This document shows, in pieces, positions 17,556 to 26,175 of a DNA stretch of 64,000 nucleotides. A program made the translations under genes and the position numbers. Within the stretch, counting starts at the first letter, position 1. Each line of letters starts with the position of its first letter. This DNA is from Rhizobiaceae bacterium. GTDB taxonomy: Bacteria > Pseudomonadota > Alphaproteobacteria > Rhizobiales > Rhizobiaceae. Below the pieces are notes generated by a model. That model ran no database searches. It had not been told where the DNA came from and worked only from the letters and a program-made list of their open reading frames with translations. The stretch is taken from the NCBI GenBank assembly GCA_029212415.1, contig JARGOF010000003.1, forward strand, positions 122,219 through 186,218, in the 5' to 3' direction.

Positions 17556-17960
17556 ATGACGAATTATGAGCAGATTTTGCGTGAAGCCGGACTTCGTGTG
17601 ACCCAACAGCGCGTTTCTGTTGTCACGATCCTCGACGCTTCTACCGACCACCCGACGGTCGACGACGTCTTCGACAAGGCACGTCAGCTTGACGACACCG
17701 TGTCGCTGGCAACGGTATACCGGACGATGGCAGTGCTGGAGAGTGCAGGGCTGATCCGCAAGCTGACCTTTGACGACGCGCCGGCGCGATACGAAATGAC
17801 GCCGCAACGCGATCATGATCACCTCGTCGATATAGACACCGGCGAATTGATCGAAATACCCGGAGACAGGATATCCGAGCTTTGGGGCAGGATTGCCGCC
17901 GAGTTGGGCTACGAGGTCATCAGTCAACAGACCGTTTTGCGCGGACGGCGAAAACCATGA
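17556..17960 (+). CDS. Fur-family metalloregulator (probably Mur-type)
   Basis: This 134-residue protein has the Fur winged helix (LRVTQQRVSVVTIL, VDDVFDKARQLDDTVSLATVYRTMAVLESAGLIRKL) and the dimerisation domain start ARYEMTPQRDHDHLVDIDTGELIEI. Residues of the structural/sensory site near the hinge (DHP, YE, HDH) are kept. The C-terminal region reads ISQQTVLRG where classic Fur has a ligand His, and no zinc-type CxxC is present. Lacking the CxxC is normal in alphaproteobacterial Fur/Mur. Divergence from sitABCD indicates Mn-responsive repression of uptake. The 265-base gap after it contains only the IS5-like repeat at 18065. Confidence 0.8.
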   Translation: MTNYEQILREAGLRVTQQRVSVVTILDASTDHPTVDDVFDKARQLDDTVSLATVYRTMAVLESAGLIRKLTFDDAPARYEMTPQRDHDHLVDIDTGELIEIPGDRISELWGRIAAELGYEVISQQTVLRGRRKP

Positions 17961-18064
17961 AATATCATAAACGGCAAGAGTGACCTTATTCGCAGATACG
18001 CCGGTTTCCCATTTGCGTCAGGCTGGCATTCTCTGCGCTGCGGCAAAGCGTCAGTTTTGGCATT

Positions 18065-18125
18065 GGTCATCTACCCATAAATGGGGTTCGCGAATTGTGC
18101 GCAACCTGATCCAATCGCCTCAAAC
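18065..18125 (+). repeat. IS5-like end (copy 2 of the 61-bp direct repeat)
   Basis: Ungapped match to 13445-13505 at a constant offset of 4620 bases, about 42 of 61 bases identical and 18 of 20 in the last part (CTGATCCAATCGCCTCAAAC at 18106-18125). No transposase start follows this copy, so it is more degraded than the first. The pair encloses sitABCD and the Fur/Mur gene in the same orientation. Confidence 0.45.
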
Positions 18126-18225
18126 ACTTGCCAGCCGTTGCGACCCGCTACGATAAACAAGTTGACAGGAGCTCGCTTCGATCAGAATTTGGCTCAAATT
18201 TGGTGAACTGGTGACCCAGGGCGAC

Positions 18226-19815
18226 CTATTGTTTGCCGATTACCTTGGACAATATCTCTTCCGGTGCAGGACCGGCCTGATCGCCCGTCCAGGCAACAAA
18301 TTGATCGGGCCGAACGAGCACGGCGCCCGCCTGATAGATTTGTCCGGCAGGGCCGTCTGGATCATGAACAATGTTCAAAGGCACACGCAGAGTCTGTGCT
18401 GCAGCGGCAAACCCCTTGCTGAGTGAGCCATCTGCTGTGAAATCAAACAGAGTGAAACCAGACCCCAGGGCGTCATAGGTGTTGCGCCCGTCGGCCAATA
18501 GAGCCGGTGCTATGTGATGGCCGGAACGGGCTTGGAAGACATGCGAACCGCGCGCGCCCGGATGTTGGTTGCTGTCTCCGAAGACAATGCTTGAGCCGTC
18601 ATAATTGGGCTCGAATGCGGTGACCTCGGAGGTCACCTGGCTGCGTTTCTGCCATTCTGCTTCAAAGCCCTCGCGGTCCACAGCCGGGTCCCAGGTTTTC
18701 AGGAAATCACGATCCTCTTCAATGAAACGTTCGATGAAATCGCTGGCCGTGGAGGCAAAAACCGGTCGGCGTTCTTCGTCGTAGCTGTCGAGCAGATTGT
18801 CTTCGGCCCAGCCCTGCAATACAGCGGCCAGCTTCCATCCAAGGTTGGCGGCATCTTCAAAGCCGGTGTTGATGCCATAACCGCCGTAGGGCGGGTGACT
18901 ATGGGCAGCGTCGCCTGCGATAAGCACGCGCCCCTTGCGGTAGGTGTCGGCAATGGCGACACGCATGTCCCAAAATCCCACATAATCGATCTCGAGCGGG
19001 AATTCCTGCCCCACGGCAGAATGCAGATATTGGGTGAAATCAAAATTGTCACTGGTGGTGCCGGATGGCACAGGGGCGTGGAAAAACCATGTTGTGCCCA
19101 GATCGACCCTGCCGAGGAACTTCCAGTAGCCCTCCATGTCCGGGTGAATGGCATTGTAGAAGGAGCGGGCAGGAAAACGGCTCAGCAATTCGTGCAATTG
19201 CGTCGAGCGGAACACCAGCAGGACCATCAGCCTGTCGTGGTCGGATTTTGTCTGGTGAATACCCGCATTGTCGCGGGTTCGGGAATTGCTGCCGTCGGAG
19301 CCGACCAGATATTGGCCGCGCAATGTCCTTGTCGCATCACCCTTGTGCTGGCGAATTTGAACGGTGATGCCCTCAGCGTCTTCAACGAACCGGTCGCCGG
19401 TCCAGCCGTAAAACGTCTCGATACACTCGATCTGTGCTGCCCGGGCACGCAGGCTTGCTTCGGTCTCATATTGCGGCAGGCGTTCCACTTTGGAGAAATA
19501 GAACTGGCCGACCTTCTCGCGCGGCAGCCAGTCATAGCGGTAGTCTCCAAGCAGGGTGCCGTAGCAGACCATGCCGCCGTTGGCGACATCGCGGGGCACG
19601 ATGCGGCGGCTGCGCAGGTCATCCTCACACCCCCAGAAATGGAAGTGTTCCATTGTCCGCTGGGTCAGGTTCTGACCCTTTGGAACCGGTTGCGGGGTGG
19701 CGTATCGCTCGACCACGGCAACGCGAATGCCCCGTTGCCCAAGCTCGATTGCCAGCCCCATGCCGACGGGGCCGCCGCCGATAATGATGACATCATGCGT
19801 CAATGTTTCGGACAT
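18226..19815 (-). CDS. FAD-dependent monooxygenase, PheA/TfdB/MhpA family
   Basis: This 529-residue class A flavoprotein hydroxylase has the N-terminal Rossmann motif IIGGGPVGMGLAIEL, the middle FAD contact LVGSDGSNSRTR and the C-terminal GRVLIAGDAAHSHPP with INTGFEDAANLGWKL, ending in a thioredoxin-like tail. The family uses NAD(P)H and O2 to hydroxylate phenolic or heteroaromatic rings. It lies two bases downstream of an aldehyde dehydrogenase gene and is last in an IclR/TRAP catabolic cluster. An aromatic or N-heteroaromatic acid is a reasonable guess for the substrate, but it is not shown by sequence. Confidence 0.8.
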   Translation of the reverse strand: MSETLTHDVIIIGGGPVGMGLAIELGQRGIRVAVVERYATPQPVPKGQNLTQRTMEHFHFWGCEDDLRSRRIVPRDVANGGMVCYGTLLGDYRYDWLPREKVGQFYFSKVERLPQYETEASLRARAAQIECIETFYGWTGDRFVEDAEGITVQIRQHKGDATRTLRGQYLVGSDGSNSRTRDNAGIHQTKSDHDRLMVLLVFRSTQLHELLSRFPARSFYNAIHPDMEGYWKFLGRVDLGTTWFFHAPVPSGTTSDNFDFTQYLHSAVGQEFPLEIDYVGFWDMRVAIADTYRKGRVLIAGDAAHSHPPYGGYGINTGFEDAANLGWKLAAVLQGWAEDNLLDSYDEERRPVFASTASDFIERFIEEDRDFLKTWDPAVDREGFEAEWQKRSQVTSEVTAFEPNYDGSSIVFGDSNQHPGARGSHVFQARSGHHIAPALLADGRNTYDALGSGFTLFDFTADGSLSKGFAAAAQTLRVPLNIVHDPDGPAGQIYQAGAVLVRPDQFVAWTGDQAGPAPEEILSKVIGKQ

Positions 19816-19817
19816 TC

Positions 19818-21254
19818 CTATACCGTTCCTGCTTCGAGGTAGACATGTTTGGTTTCGAGGAAATCGTTCAGCCCCTCAACCCCATGAAGGCGTCCCAATC
19901 CGGATTGACCAAAACCGCCGGTTTCACCTTCTGCAAAAAGCCGCGTGTGGGAATTGAGCCAGACAGTGCCGGAACGAATGGCACGGCTGACGCGCATGGC
20001 GCAGTTCAGATCCTTTGTGAAGACACTTGCAGCAAGGCCATAGACCGTGGCATTCGCCTTCATGATGGCTTCCATTTCGCTTTCAAAGGTCTCAACGGAA
20101 ACAATCGGGCCAAACAATTCCTCCTGCACCAGCTCAGAATGGATATCATCGATGCGGAACAATGTGGGTGTCAGGAATGCACCGGATGCCAGCGGTTCTC
20201 CCTTGAGAAGAATTTCTCCTTCGTCACCAGCCTGTTCGATGAGGTTCATCAGACGTTTCTGATTGGCAACATCAATGAGGGAACCCATCTGGCTGGCAGG
20301 GTCTCCACCACGGCCAACCTTTACAGATTTGAAGGCTGCGATGATGCGCTCCTCAAATTCTTTCTGGATGGATTTATGCACCAGAAAACGTGCGGCTGCG
20401 ACGCAGATCTGCCCGGCCATGACAAGGGCGCCATGGGTCAGTTCGTGAACAGCCAGATCAAGATCAGCATCGGAAAAAATCACGGATGGTGCCTTGCCTC
20501 CAAGTTCAAGGCTGACACGCTTCAAGGTGGGGGCCGCGCCCGCCATGATCAGCTTGCCGGTCTTGCTTGAACCGGTGAAACTGATGACGTCAATATCGGG
20601 GGAGGCGACCATTGCCTGGCCGACTTCCGAACCGTTTTCATTGATCGAATTGACCACGCCGGGGTCAAGTGACGGGCAGTCTGCAAGACACGCCATGACC
20701 CGTGCATGAACGAGCGGCGTCTGGTCCGCCGGTTTGATGACACAGGTGCAGCCGGCAGCCAGAGCCGGAGCGAGGGAGCGCACCAGCAAGGTGACCGGCG
20801 CATTCCAGGGGACGATGATACCGGCAACACCTGCCGGTTCACGGTGCATCAGCGAAAAATTGCCGGGTGCAGTTTCCAGCGTTCGGCCAAGCACCGTGCG
20901 CGCCAGGCCGCCGTAATAGCGGGCCTCGGATATGGCCCCCATGGTTTCACCGATCGCTTCGGCCCTCAGCTTGCCGTTTTCGGCAATGATCAGTTCAACG
21001 ATTTCATCTCTGGCCGCTTCCAGTCGGTCGGCAAATTCGAACAGAGCCGCTGCCCGCAGGCGCGGCGAAGCGGCCCATGGCGTGTTGAAAAAAGTCGCTC
21101 GGGCGACATTGGCCGCCTGTGTGACAAGGGCAGCAGAACCCGGGTGATAATGCCCAACGACGCTTCCATCGGCCGGATTGGTGCTCTGGCTGAGCACCCC
21201 TTCGCCCGATACCCATTCGCCATTGATATAATGTTGTGCAGCTTTCATGCTCAT
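19818..21254 (-). CDS. Aldehyde dehydrogenase (semialdehyde type)
   Basis: This 478-residue NAD(P)-dependent aldehyde dehydrogenase has the cofactor region VPWNAPVTLLVRSLAPALAAGC and IKPADQTP, the glycine motif FTGSSKTG, the general-base Glu in LELGGKAP and the catalytic Cys in MAGQICVAAARFLV. The C-terminal EGETGGFGQSGLGR is typical. In the cluster it probably oxidises a semialdehyde formed after ring cleavage or decarboxylation. The start at 21254 is used; the ATG at 21248 is equally possible. Confidence 0.83.
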   Translation of the reverse strand: MSMKAAQHYINGEWVSGEGVLSQSTNPADGSVVGHYHPGSAALVTQAANVARATFFNTPWAASPRLRAAALFEFADRLEAARDEIVELIIAENGKLRAEAIGETMGAISEARYYGGLARTVLGRTLETAPGNFSLMHREPAGVAGIIVPWNAPVTLLVRSLAPALAAGCTCVIKPADQTPLVHARVMACLADCPSLDPGVVNSINENGSEVGQAMVASPDIDVISFTGSSKTGKLIMAGAAPTLKRVSLELGGKAPSVIFSDADLDLAVHELTHGALVMAGQICVAAARFLVHKSIQKEFEERIIAAFKSVKVGRGGDPASQMGSLIDVANQKRLMNLIEQAGDEGEILLKGEPLASGAFLTPTLFRIDDIHSELVQEELFGPIVSVETFESEMEAIMKANATVYGLAASVFTKDLNCAMRVSRAIRSGTVWLNSHTRLFAEGETGGFGQSGLGRLHGVEGLNDFLETKHVYLEAGTV

Positions 21255-21259
21255 TTTCT

Positions 21260-22276
21260 CTAAAGCTTGAGGCCCAGAAGGGCGACGGCATTGTCCTGAA
21301 AGACCTTTTTCCTGGTTGCTTCCGGAATATCAAGATTCTCGATCACCTGGATGGTCTCGCGAATATACATCGGACCACCTTCCGGGTCGAATGGCGCGTC
21401 TGACGCAAACAGGACGTGATCATCGCCAAAAAACTCAAGCGCGTGTTCAATCGCCTTGCTGGATCCAAAGGTGGCCGTATCGGCATAGAAATCCTTGAAA
21501 TATTCCAGGTGAGGGCGCTTCAGTGCCTTGCGCACGGCAGACAGATCCTTGCCGGTTGTGCGCGCACCCATCTGGTCCCAGCCGGGGCCGACCCGGCCTT
21601 CGAAGAAGGGCACCATGCCACCCGCATGATGGGTGATGACTTTCAGACCGGCATATTTGTCAAACAGGCGAGAGAAAACCATGCGCGCCATGGCAACGGA
21701 GGTTTCATAGGGCCAGCCGAAGGTCCACCAGATTTCGTATTCGGATTGTTCTTCTGTCAGATAATCGGTGAAATTGGCACCGCGCGCCGGATGAAGCCAG
21801 ACGGGTTTGCCGGCGTTGGCCATATATTCAAAGAAGGGTTCGAACTCGGCAAGATCGAGCGGTTTGCCAGACACATTGGTGAATATCTGCATGCCGACCG
21901 CGCCGAGATCTTCCACGGCCCGGCGACATTCCTCAACACAGGCATCAGGATTGTTCATCGGTGCCGTTCCGATGAAGCCAGGAAAACGATCAGGATGTTT
22001 CTGACAGAGTTCGGCCATGGAATCCGAACCGATTTGCGACAGCTCCAGAGCCTTTTCCGGTCCTGCCAGCAGTTCCAGCGGCGGCGAGGCAAGCGACAGA
22101 ACCTGCAGGTAATCCTCGCCAAACATATCCATCACCTCGAAGCGGCGATCAAGGTTTGTCATCATCGGCACGGCGCCGGAACGTTTGGTGATATCGGTCA
22201 TGGAACCGATGTGATCAATAAGAGCGTCGAAAAACGGTTCAGGCCAGATATGGTTGAATATGTCGATTTTTTTCAT
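21260..22276 (-). CDS. Amidohydrolase-2 (ACMSD-type) family protein, likely decarboxylase or hydrolase
   Basis: This 338-residue TIM-barrel protein resembles aminocarboxymuconate-semialdehyde decarboxylase and related enzymes. Conserved elements are PVWLHPARG (His ligand), VITHHAGGMVPFFEGR (His) and LFASDAPFDPEGG (Asp). The N-terminal metal motif, usually HxH, reads IDIFNHIWP, so the first His is replaced by Phe and only the second remains; the metal site may be altered. The ATG at 22276 has a TGAGGA site; an earlier ATG at 22321 adds 15 unrelated residues. It lies between the aldehyde dehydrogenase and IclR genes and probably acts on the same ring-derived acid. Confidence 0.75.
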   Translation of the reverse strand: MKKIDIFNHIWPEPFFDALIDHIGSMTDITKRSGAVPMMTNLDRRFEVMDMFGEDYLQVLSLASPPLELLAGPEKALELSQIGSDSMAELCQKHPDRFPGFIGTAPMNNPDACVEECRRAVEDLGAVGMQIFTNVSGKPLDLAEFEPFFEYMANAGKPVWLHPARGANFTDYLTEEQSEYEIWWTFGWPYETSVAMARMVFSRLFDKYAGLKVITHHAGGMVPFFEGRVGPGWDQMGARTTGKDLSAVRKALKRPHLEYFKDFYADTATFGSSKAIEHALEFFGDDHVLFASDAPFDPEGGPMYIRETIQVIENLDIPEATRKKVFQDNAVALLGLKL

Positions 22277-22317
22277 GGTGCGATCCTCAGGTATCGGGTT
22301 GTCGTTTGACGCTGAAA

Positions 22318-23112
22318 TCATGCCTGGCGCCGAAATGGTTTTTCTTCGAGTGTCTGGTTGGGGTATTTGCCGAGTTCGGCGGAGATATTGGCGGCAGCTG
22401 CGCGGACTTGGTCGGAAATCCGTTCCAGTCTCTTCTCATCGGTTTCCCGTGCTTCGATCGTGACGCATAGGGCGGCTATGGGAGCATTGCTGTCGCTGAA
22501 AATCGGTGCTGCTATGCCGACAACGCCGGGCGTGACTTCACCATAGGCAATTGCAACGCCCTGGCGCCTGATCTGTTTCATGCAGATCATCACCTCATCG
22601 CTGGTGGATCCAAGGCCGATGGATGCAAATTCTTTCAGATTCTGTGCGATCATGGGTTCCAGCTGCCGGCGCGGCAGATAGGCCATGATGGCGCGGGAAA
22701 TTGCGCCGCGTGCCAGCGGCATCGGGCGTCCACGCGGATAGCTCGACAGGGCATTGGGGGTCGAACATTCGGATGCGACACACAGAAGTTTTGAGCCATA
22801 CCACCGCACCAGAAGCGATGAGGCGGGATGATCGTCACAAAGCTGTTGGAGATAGGGCTCCCCCAGACACACCAGCCGATCGGATTTCTGCATCAGATAA
22901 TCCATCTCGACCACGCGCGGGCCGAGGGTCATGCAGCCGCCGGGCATGGAGGCCAGAAACCCTGCCTCCTTCAGTGACTTGATATAGCGATAGAGCGTTG
23001 GCCGACTATAACCAAGTTCGGCCATCAGTTCCTCCGGTGTCCATTCAAGCCGTTCCTCGGTGAAGACATCGAGAATGGCGAGAATCCGGTCGGCGCTGTT
23101 GGTGCCGCTCAT
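22318..23112 (-). CDS. IclR-family transcriptional regulator
   Basis: This 264-residue regulator has an N-terminal winged helix (DRILAILDVFTEER...WTPEELMAELGYSRPTLYRYIKSLKEAGFL) and a C-terminal IclR ligand domain (LGEPYLQQLCDD, YPRGRPMPLARGAISRAIMAYL, GVVGIAAPIFSD). IclR proteins bind small aromatic or keto acids and regulate catabolic genes. The start overlaps the stop of the TRAP permease gene (ATGA), so it is co-transcribed with the system it probably controls. A likely operator is the long inverted repeat at 26079-26123. Confidence 0.85.
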   Translation of the reverse strand: MSGTNSADRILAILDVFTEERLEWTPEELMAELGYSRPTLYRYIKSLKEAGFLASMPGGCMTLGPRVVEMDYLMQKSDRLVCLGEPYLQQLCDDHPASSLLVRWYGSKLLCVASECSTPNALSSYPRGRPMPLARGAISRAIMAYLPRRQLEPMIAQNLKEFASIGLGSTSDEVMICMKQIRRQGVAIAYGEVTPGVVGIAAPIFSDSNAPIAALCVTIEARETDEKRLERISDQVRAAAANISAELGKYPNQTLEEKPFRRQA

Positions 23113-25055
23113 GCCGCTTCCTCCGAACGGACAGCCAGGCGATTGCGCATGACATTCAGCGCCATCAATGCAACGCCGCCTGCAACACCGATCAGGTCAC
23201 TCCAGACAGCGCCTTCGAATGCACCGGCGGGCACCAGCGCGAGCAGCCCGCAAAGACCAAACAGAAGGCGGGTCATTGGTGTCAGCTGAGTGGAGAAATA
23301 GCCGGCAAGTGCTGCAGAAATCAGCCAGACACCCATGCCCGCCGTGATGATTGCAATGGTTATCTCGAAAGGCTCTCCGATCAGTATCAATGTCGGAGAG
23401 AAGACGAAGAGCACCGGAATCACATAGGCAGACCAACCGAATTTCATGGCGGCCCATCCCGTTGCCATGGGCGCAGATCTGGCGATGGAAGCGGCAGCAA
23501 ACGCGGCCAGCGCTATCGGTGGGGTGATCATCGACATCATGCCGAAATACAGCACATAGAGATGTGCGGCGATCGGTTCGATGCCAACCTTGACGAGAGC
23601 AGGTGCGACCAGGGCCGCCAGCAGGACATAGACGCCCAATGTCGGCAGGCCCATTCCCAGAATAATGCAGACGATTGCCGATAGAAACAGCAGGACGATG
23701 GCGCTGCCGCCGCCGACCTCGACGAGGGCATAGGTCAGATTGAAACTCAGGCCGGTCACATTGAGTACGCCGATGACGAGACCCGAGGCCGCCGAGATCA
23801 AAATGATTTCCACCACGCTGTGACCGGTGGTCGAGAGACTTGAAAACAGCGCCTTGAGGCTTGGACGGTTGCCCTGATACCCAAAGACAAGCGATGTGGC
23901 GATGAGAGCGACGGCACCCAGAAGCGCCGCCCTTTCAGGCTGCCAGCGCAGGACAAACAGGGCGTAGATCAAGACTGCAAAAGCGGCAACGAAGTGACTG
24001 CCGACAATGACCGTTCGACCAGCCGGAAGCTCGGATTTGGGCATGGCCTTTATGCCCATGCGGGCCGCTTCCAGATCCGCCTGTATGAACAGGGCAACAT
24101 AATAGAGGATTGCCGGCACCAGCGCTGCGGCAACGATCGTCGAATAGGGGATTGCAAGAAATTCAGCCATCAGGAAGGCGGAAGCGCCCATGACCGGTGG
24201 CATCAATTGCCCGCCGGTTGATGCGACAGCCTCAATGGCGGCAGCCTTGTGGGCCGGGTAACCGTCGCGCTTGATCATCGGTATGGTGATGACGCCCGTG
24301 CCGACGACATTGGCAACGGCGGAGCCGGAAACAGAACCAAAGAGGCCAGATGCCATAACGGCAATTTTCATCGAGCCGCCGCGAAACCGTCCCATGCCGA
24401 GCATGGCTGCGTCGGTGAAGAATCGGGTGCCGCCGGTGGTCGCCAGAAGCGTGCCAAACAGAATGAAAGTGATGACGACGGTTGCAGCAACGGAGAGCGG
24501 CAGGCCGAGAATGCCGTTCGAATCGAAAGCCATATAGCCAGCCAGCAATTGCCAGCTTTGCGGCCGGCCCTGCAACCTGCCGGGGACAAGGTCGCCGAAA
24601 AGCGCATAGGCGAGGAAAGCCGCGATGATAATGACCAGAGCCCAACCGGTCGCACGGCGCAGTGCCTCGAGCACCAGCAACGTCACGATCAATCCCGGTA
24701 GCCAGACGGCCATGGGTTGCGAGAATATCTTCAGGACGAGTTCGGGGTAGTTCACCGCGATAAAGGCAACCGTGATGATGCTGGCGATGGACAGCACAAC
24801 ATCATACCAGGGCAGCATCGTGCGTTGGCTCGTCCTGTCGGCAGGCATGGTCAGAAATGCAATCGACAATGCACAGGCAAGAATGGCGGCAAAAAACTGC
24901 TGCGGATAGAAGCCGAGGTTCAGCATTCTTGGAAGGTTCATGGCCCAGGCGATCGCAATCAGTATGAGTGCAATCGCCAGACCATTGGCCACAGGCCGCC
25001 ACAAGGACGGGGGAAGGCCGAAATCGGCCTTTCCCTTGGGTTGTTTAACCATCAC
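23109..25055 (-). CDS. TRAP transporter fused permease (4TM-12TM), TAXI type
   Basis: This 648-residue membrane protein joins the small (DctQ-like) and large (DctM-like) TRAP permeases in one chain, the usual layout for TAXI systems. The N-terminal part has about four membrane segments. The DctM-like part includes GSVSGSAVANVVGTGVITIPMIKRDGYPAHKAAAIEAVASTGG and LGMGLPTLGVYVLLAALVAPALVKVG, with PPIALAAFAAASIA further on. It uses an ion gradient to import an organic acid delivered by the TAXI binding protein encoded just upstream (10 bases away). Either ATG at 25055 or 25052 could be used. Confidence 0.87.
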   Translation of the reverse strand: MMVKQPKGKADFGLPPSLWRPVANGLAIALILIAIAWAMNLPRMLNLGFYPQQFFAAILACALSIAFLTMPADRTSQRTMLPWYDVVLSIASIITVAFIAVNYPELVLKIFSQPMAVWLPGLIVTLLVLEALRRATGWALVIIIAAFLAYALFGDLVPGRLQGRPQSWQLLAGYMAFDSNGILGLPLSVAATVVITFILFGTLLATTGGTRFFTDAAMLGMGRFRGGSMKIAVMASGLFGSVSGSAVANVVGTGVITIPMIKRDGYPAHKAAAIEAVASTGGQLMPPVMGASAFLMAEFLAIPYSTIVAAALVPAILYYVALFIQADLEAARMGIKAMPKSELPAGRTVIVGSHFVAAFAVLIYALFVLRWQPERAALLGAVALIATSLVFGYQGNRPSLKALFSSLSTTGHSVVEIILISAASGLVIGVLNVTGLSFNLTYALVEVGGGSAIVLLFLSAIVCIILGMGLPTLGVYVLLAALVAPALVKVGIEPIAAHLYVLYFGMMSMITPPIALAAFAAASIARSAPMATGWAAMKFGWSAYVIPVLFVFSPTLILIGEPFEITIAIITAGMGVWLISAALAGYFSTQLTPMTRLLFGLCGLLALVPAGAFEGAVWSDLIGVAGGVALMALNVMRNRLAVRSEEAA

Positions 25056-25065
25056 AGGTTCGTTC

Positions 25066-26016
25066 CTACTGAAGACCGACTTCGTTGAAGAACTTCAAAG
25101 CGCCCGGGTGGAATTCTGCAATGCCGGGATCGCCTTTCATGTCGGCCGGGTTGAACGCGCCGAATGGTTTGAATGTTGCCTTCATTTCGTCCTTGCCTTC
25201 ATACATGGCCTTGGCCATGGCATAGACGACATCATCGGACACACCCGAATGGGTGAAGACAACCTGCGGGAAGGCGATATAGGTTGCGTCTTCGCTCACG
25301 CCGGGCGTGGATCCCGCCTTGACGGTCGTGAAGAAGGCGGTTGGCCAATGTTCGCGGGCCTTTGCCAGGGCAGCATCGCTGTCATCGTCCACCGGCAACG
25401 CACGCAGACCACCGACGGCGGCATCCGCTTCACGCACCTTGCCTGCGCCGTGGGCGAAAATGAAGCCGACTGCATCACCTGCTATGAATGCATTGGCGCC
25501 ACCGACGACGGAAGGAACATTGACCGGGGTGACATCCGCGCGTGACATGCCGGCGGTTGCGTAGAAGGCCTCGAGCTGCGGCAAGATGGTGTTTTGCGCC
25601 GTATAGCCATCAGCCATCGGTTTGCCCTTGAGGTCGGCAATCTTCATGATGTCGCTGTCAGCGCGTACGAAAATCGCTTCGCGCAGTGGCATGAGCATGC
25701 CTACGACCCGGATGTTGGGGTTCTTGACGCCATTCCACCAGGCATCGCCATTGATGGCGTAATTGACTTCCTGCAGGTTGGCCACACCGAACTCGATACC
25801 GCCGGAATTCAGCAGCGGAATGAACTGGTTGGGGCTTGTTGCAGGCTGAATTGTTGTATTGAGGCCTGCCTTGTTGGCCGCATTGGCAACCGCTGTGCCG
25901 ATGTTGTGGAAAAGTGAGCCGGGATTTGACGTGGCAATACCAACGGTCTGGGCGTTCGCCCAACCACTGGCGACCAGCCCCAGTCCGAGTGTAAGAAATG
26001 CAAGTGTCTTGCGCAT
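25066..26016 (-). CDS. TAXI-family TRAP transporter solute-binding protein
   Basis: This 316-residue periplasmic protein has a signal peptide (MRKTLAFLTLGLGLVASGWANA) followed by the TAXI fold: VGIATSNPGSLFHNIGTAVANAANKAGLNTTIQPATSP, with SGGIEFGVANLQEVNYA and GKPMADGYTAQNTILPQLEAFYATAGM. It captures a substrate for the fused permease downstream. It is the first gene of the leftward operon, and an AGGGAGG site precedes the ATG. Ligands of this family include glutamate-like and aromatic acids; the neighbours favour the latter. Confidence 0.87.
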   Translation of the reverse strand: MRKTLAFLTLGLGLVASGWANAQTVGIATSNPGSLFHNIGTAVANAANKAGLNTTIQPATSPNQFIPLLNSGGIEFGVANLQEVNYAINGDAWWNGVKNPNIRVVGMLMPLREAIFVRADSDIMKIADLKGKPMADGYTAQNTILPQLEAFYATAGMSRADVTPVNVPSVVGGANAFIAGDAVGFIFAHGAGKVREADAAVGGLRALPVDDDSDAALAKAREHWPTAFFTTVKAGSTPGVSEDATYIAFPQVVFTHSGVSDDVVYAMAKAMYEGKDEMKATFKPFGAFNPADMKGDPGIAEFHPGALKFFNEVGLQ

Positions 26017-26059
26017 AAGGTTTCCTCCCTTAAATATGCCGGATTTTTTCCGACGATAA

Positions 26060-26123
26060 TCTCAGATGATGAGATTTTATCAAAAATGACTTGCTTTGCT
26101 CCATTTGACAAGTCATTTTTGAT
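26060..26123. promoter_or_regulatory. Long inverted repeat operator between TAXI-TRAP and TPP-enzyme genes
   Basis: A perfect 15-bp inverted repeat, ATCAAAAATGACTTG (26079-26093) and CAAGTCATTTTTGAT (26109-26123), is separated by 15 bases. Next to it lies a smaller repeat TCTCA-gatga-TGAGA (26060-26074). The arm centres are 30 bp apart, about three helical turns, which suits a dimer-of-dimers regulator such as IclR. A TTGACA hexamer at 26105-26110 overlaps the spacer and right arm, so binding would affect the rightward promoter. Confidence 0.6.
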
Positions 26124-26175
26124 CGACGCAAAAACACACTGTTGATGACGTGTGAAAACCTATGGTGTCAGGGGG

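Noticed and set aside
18895..19842. A 315-codon rightward frame opposite the monooxygenase gene
   Set aside because: Antisense to a clear flavoprotein gene, with no recognisable motif.
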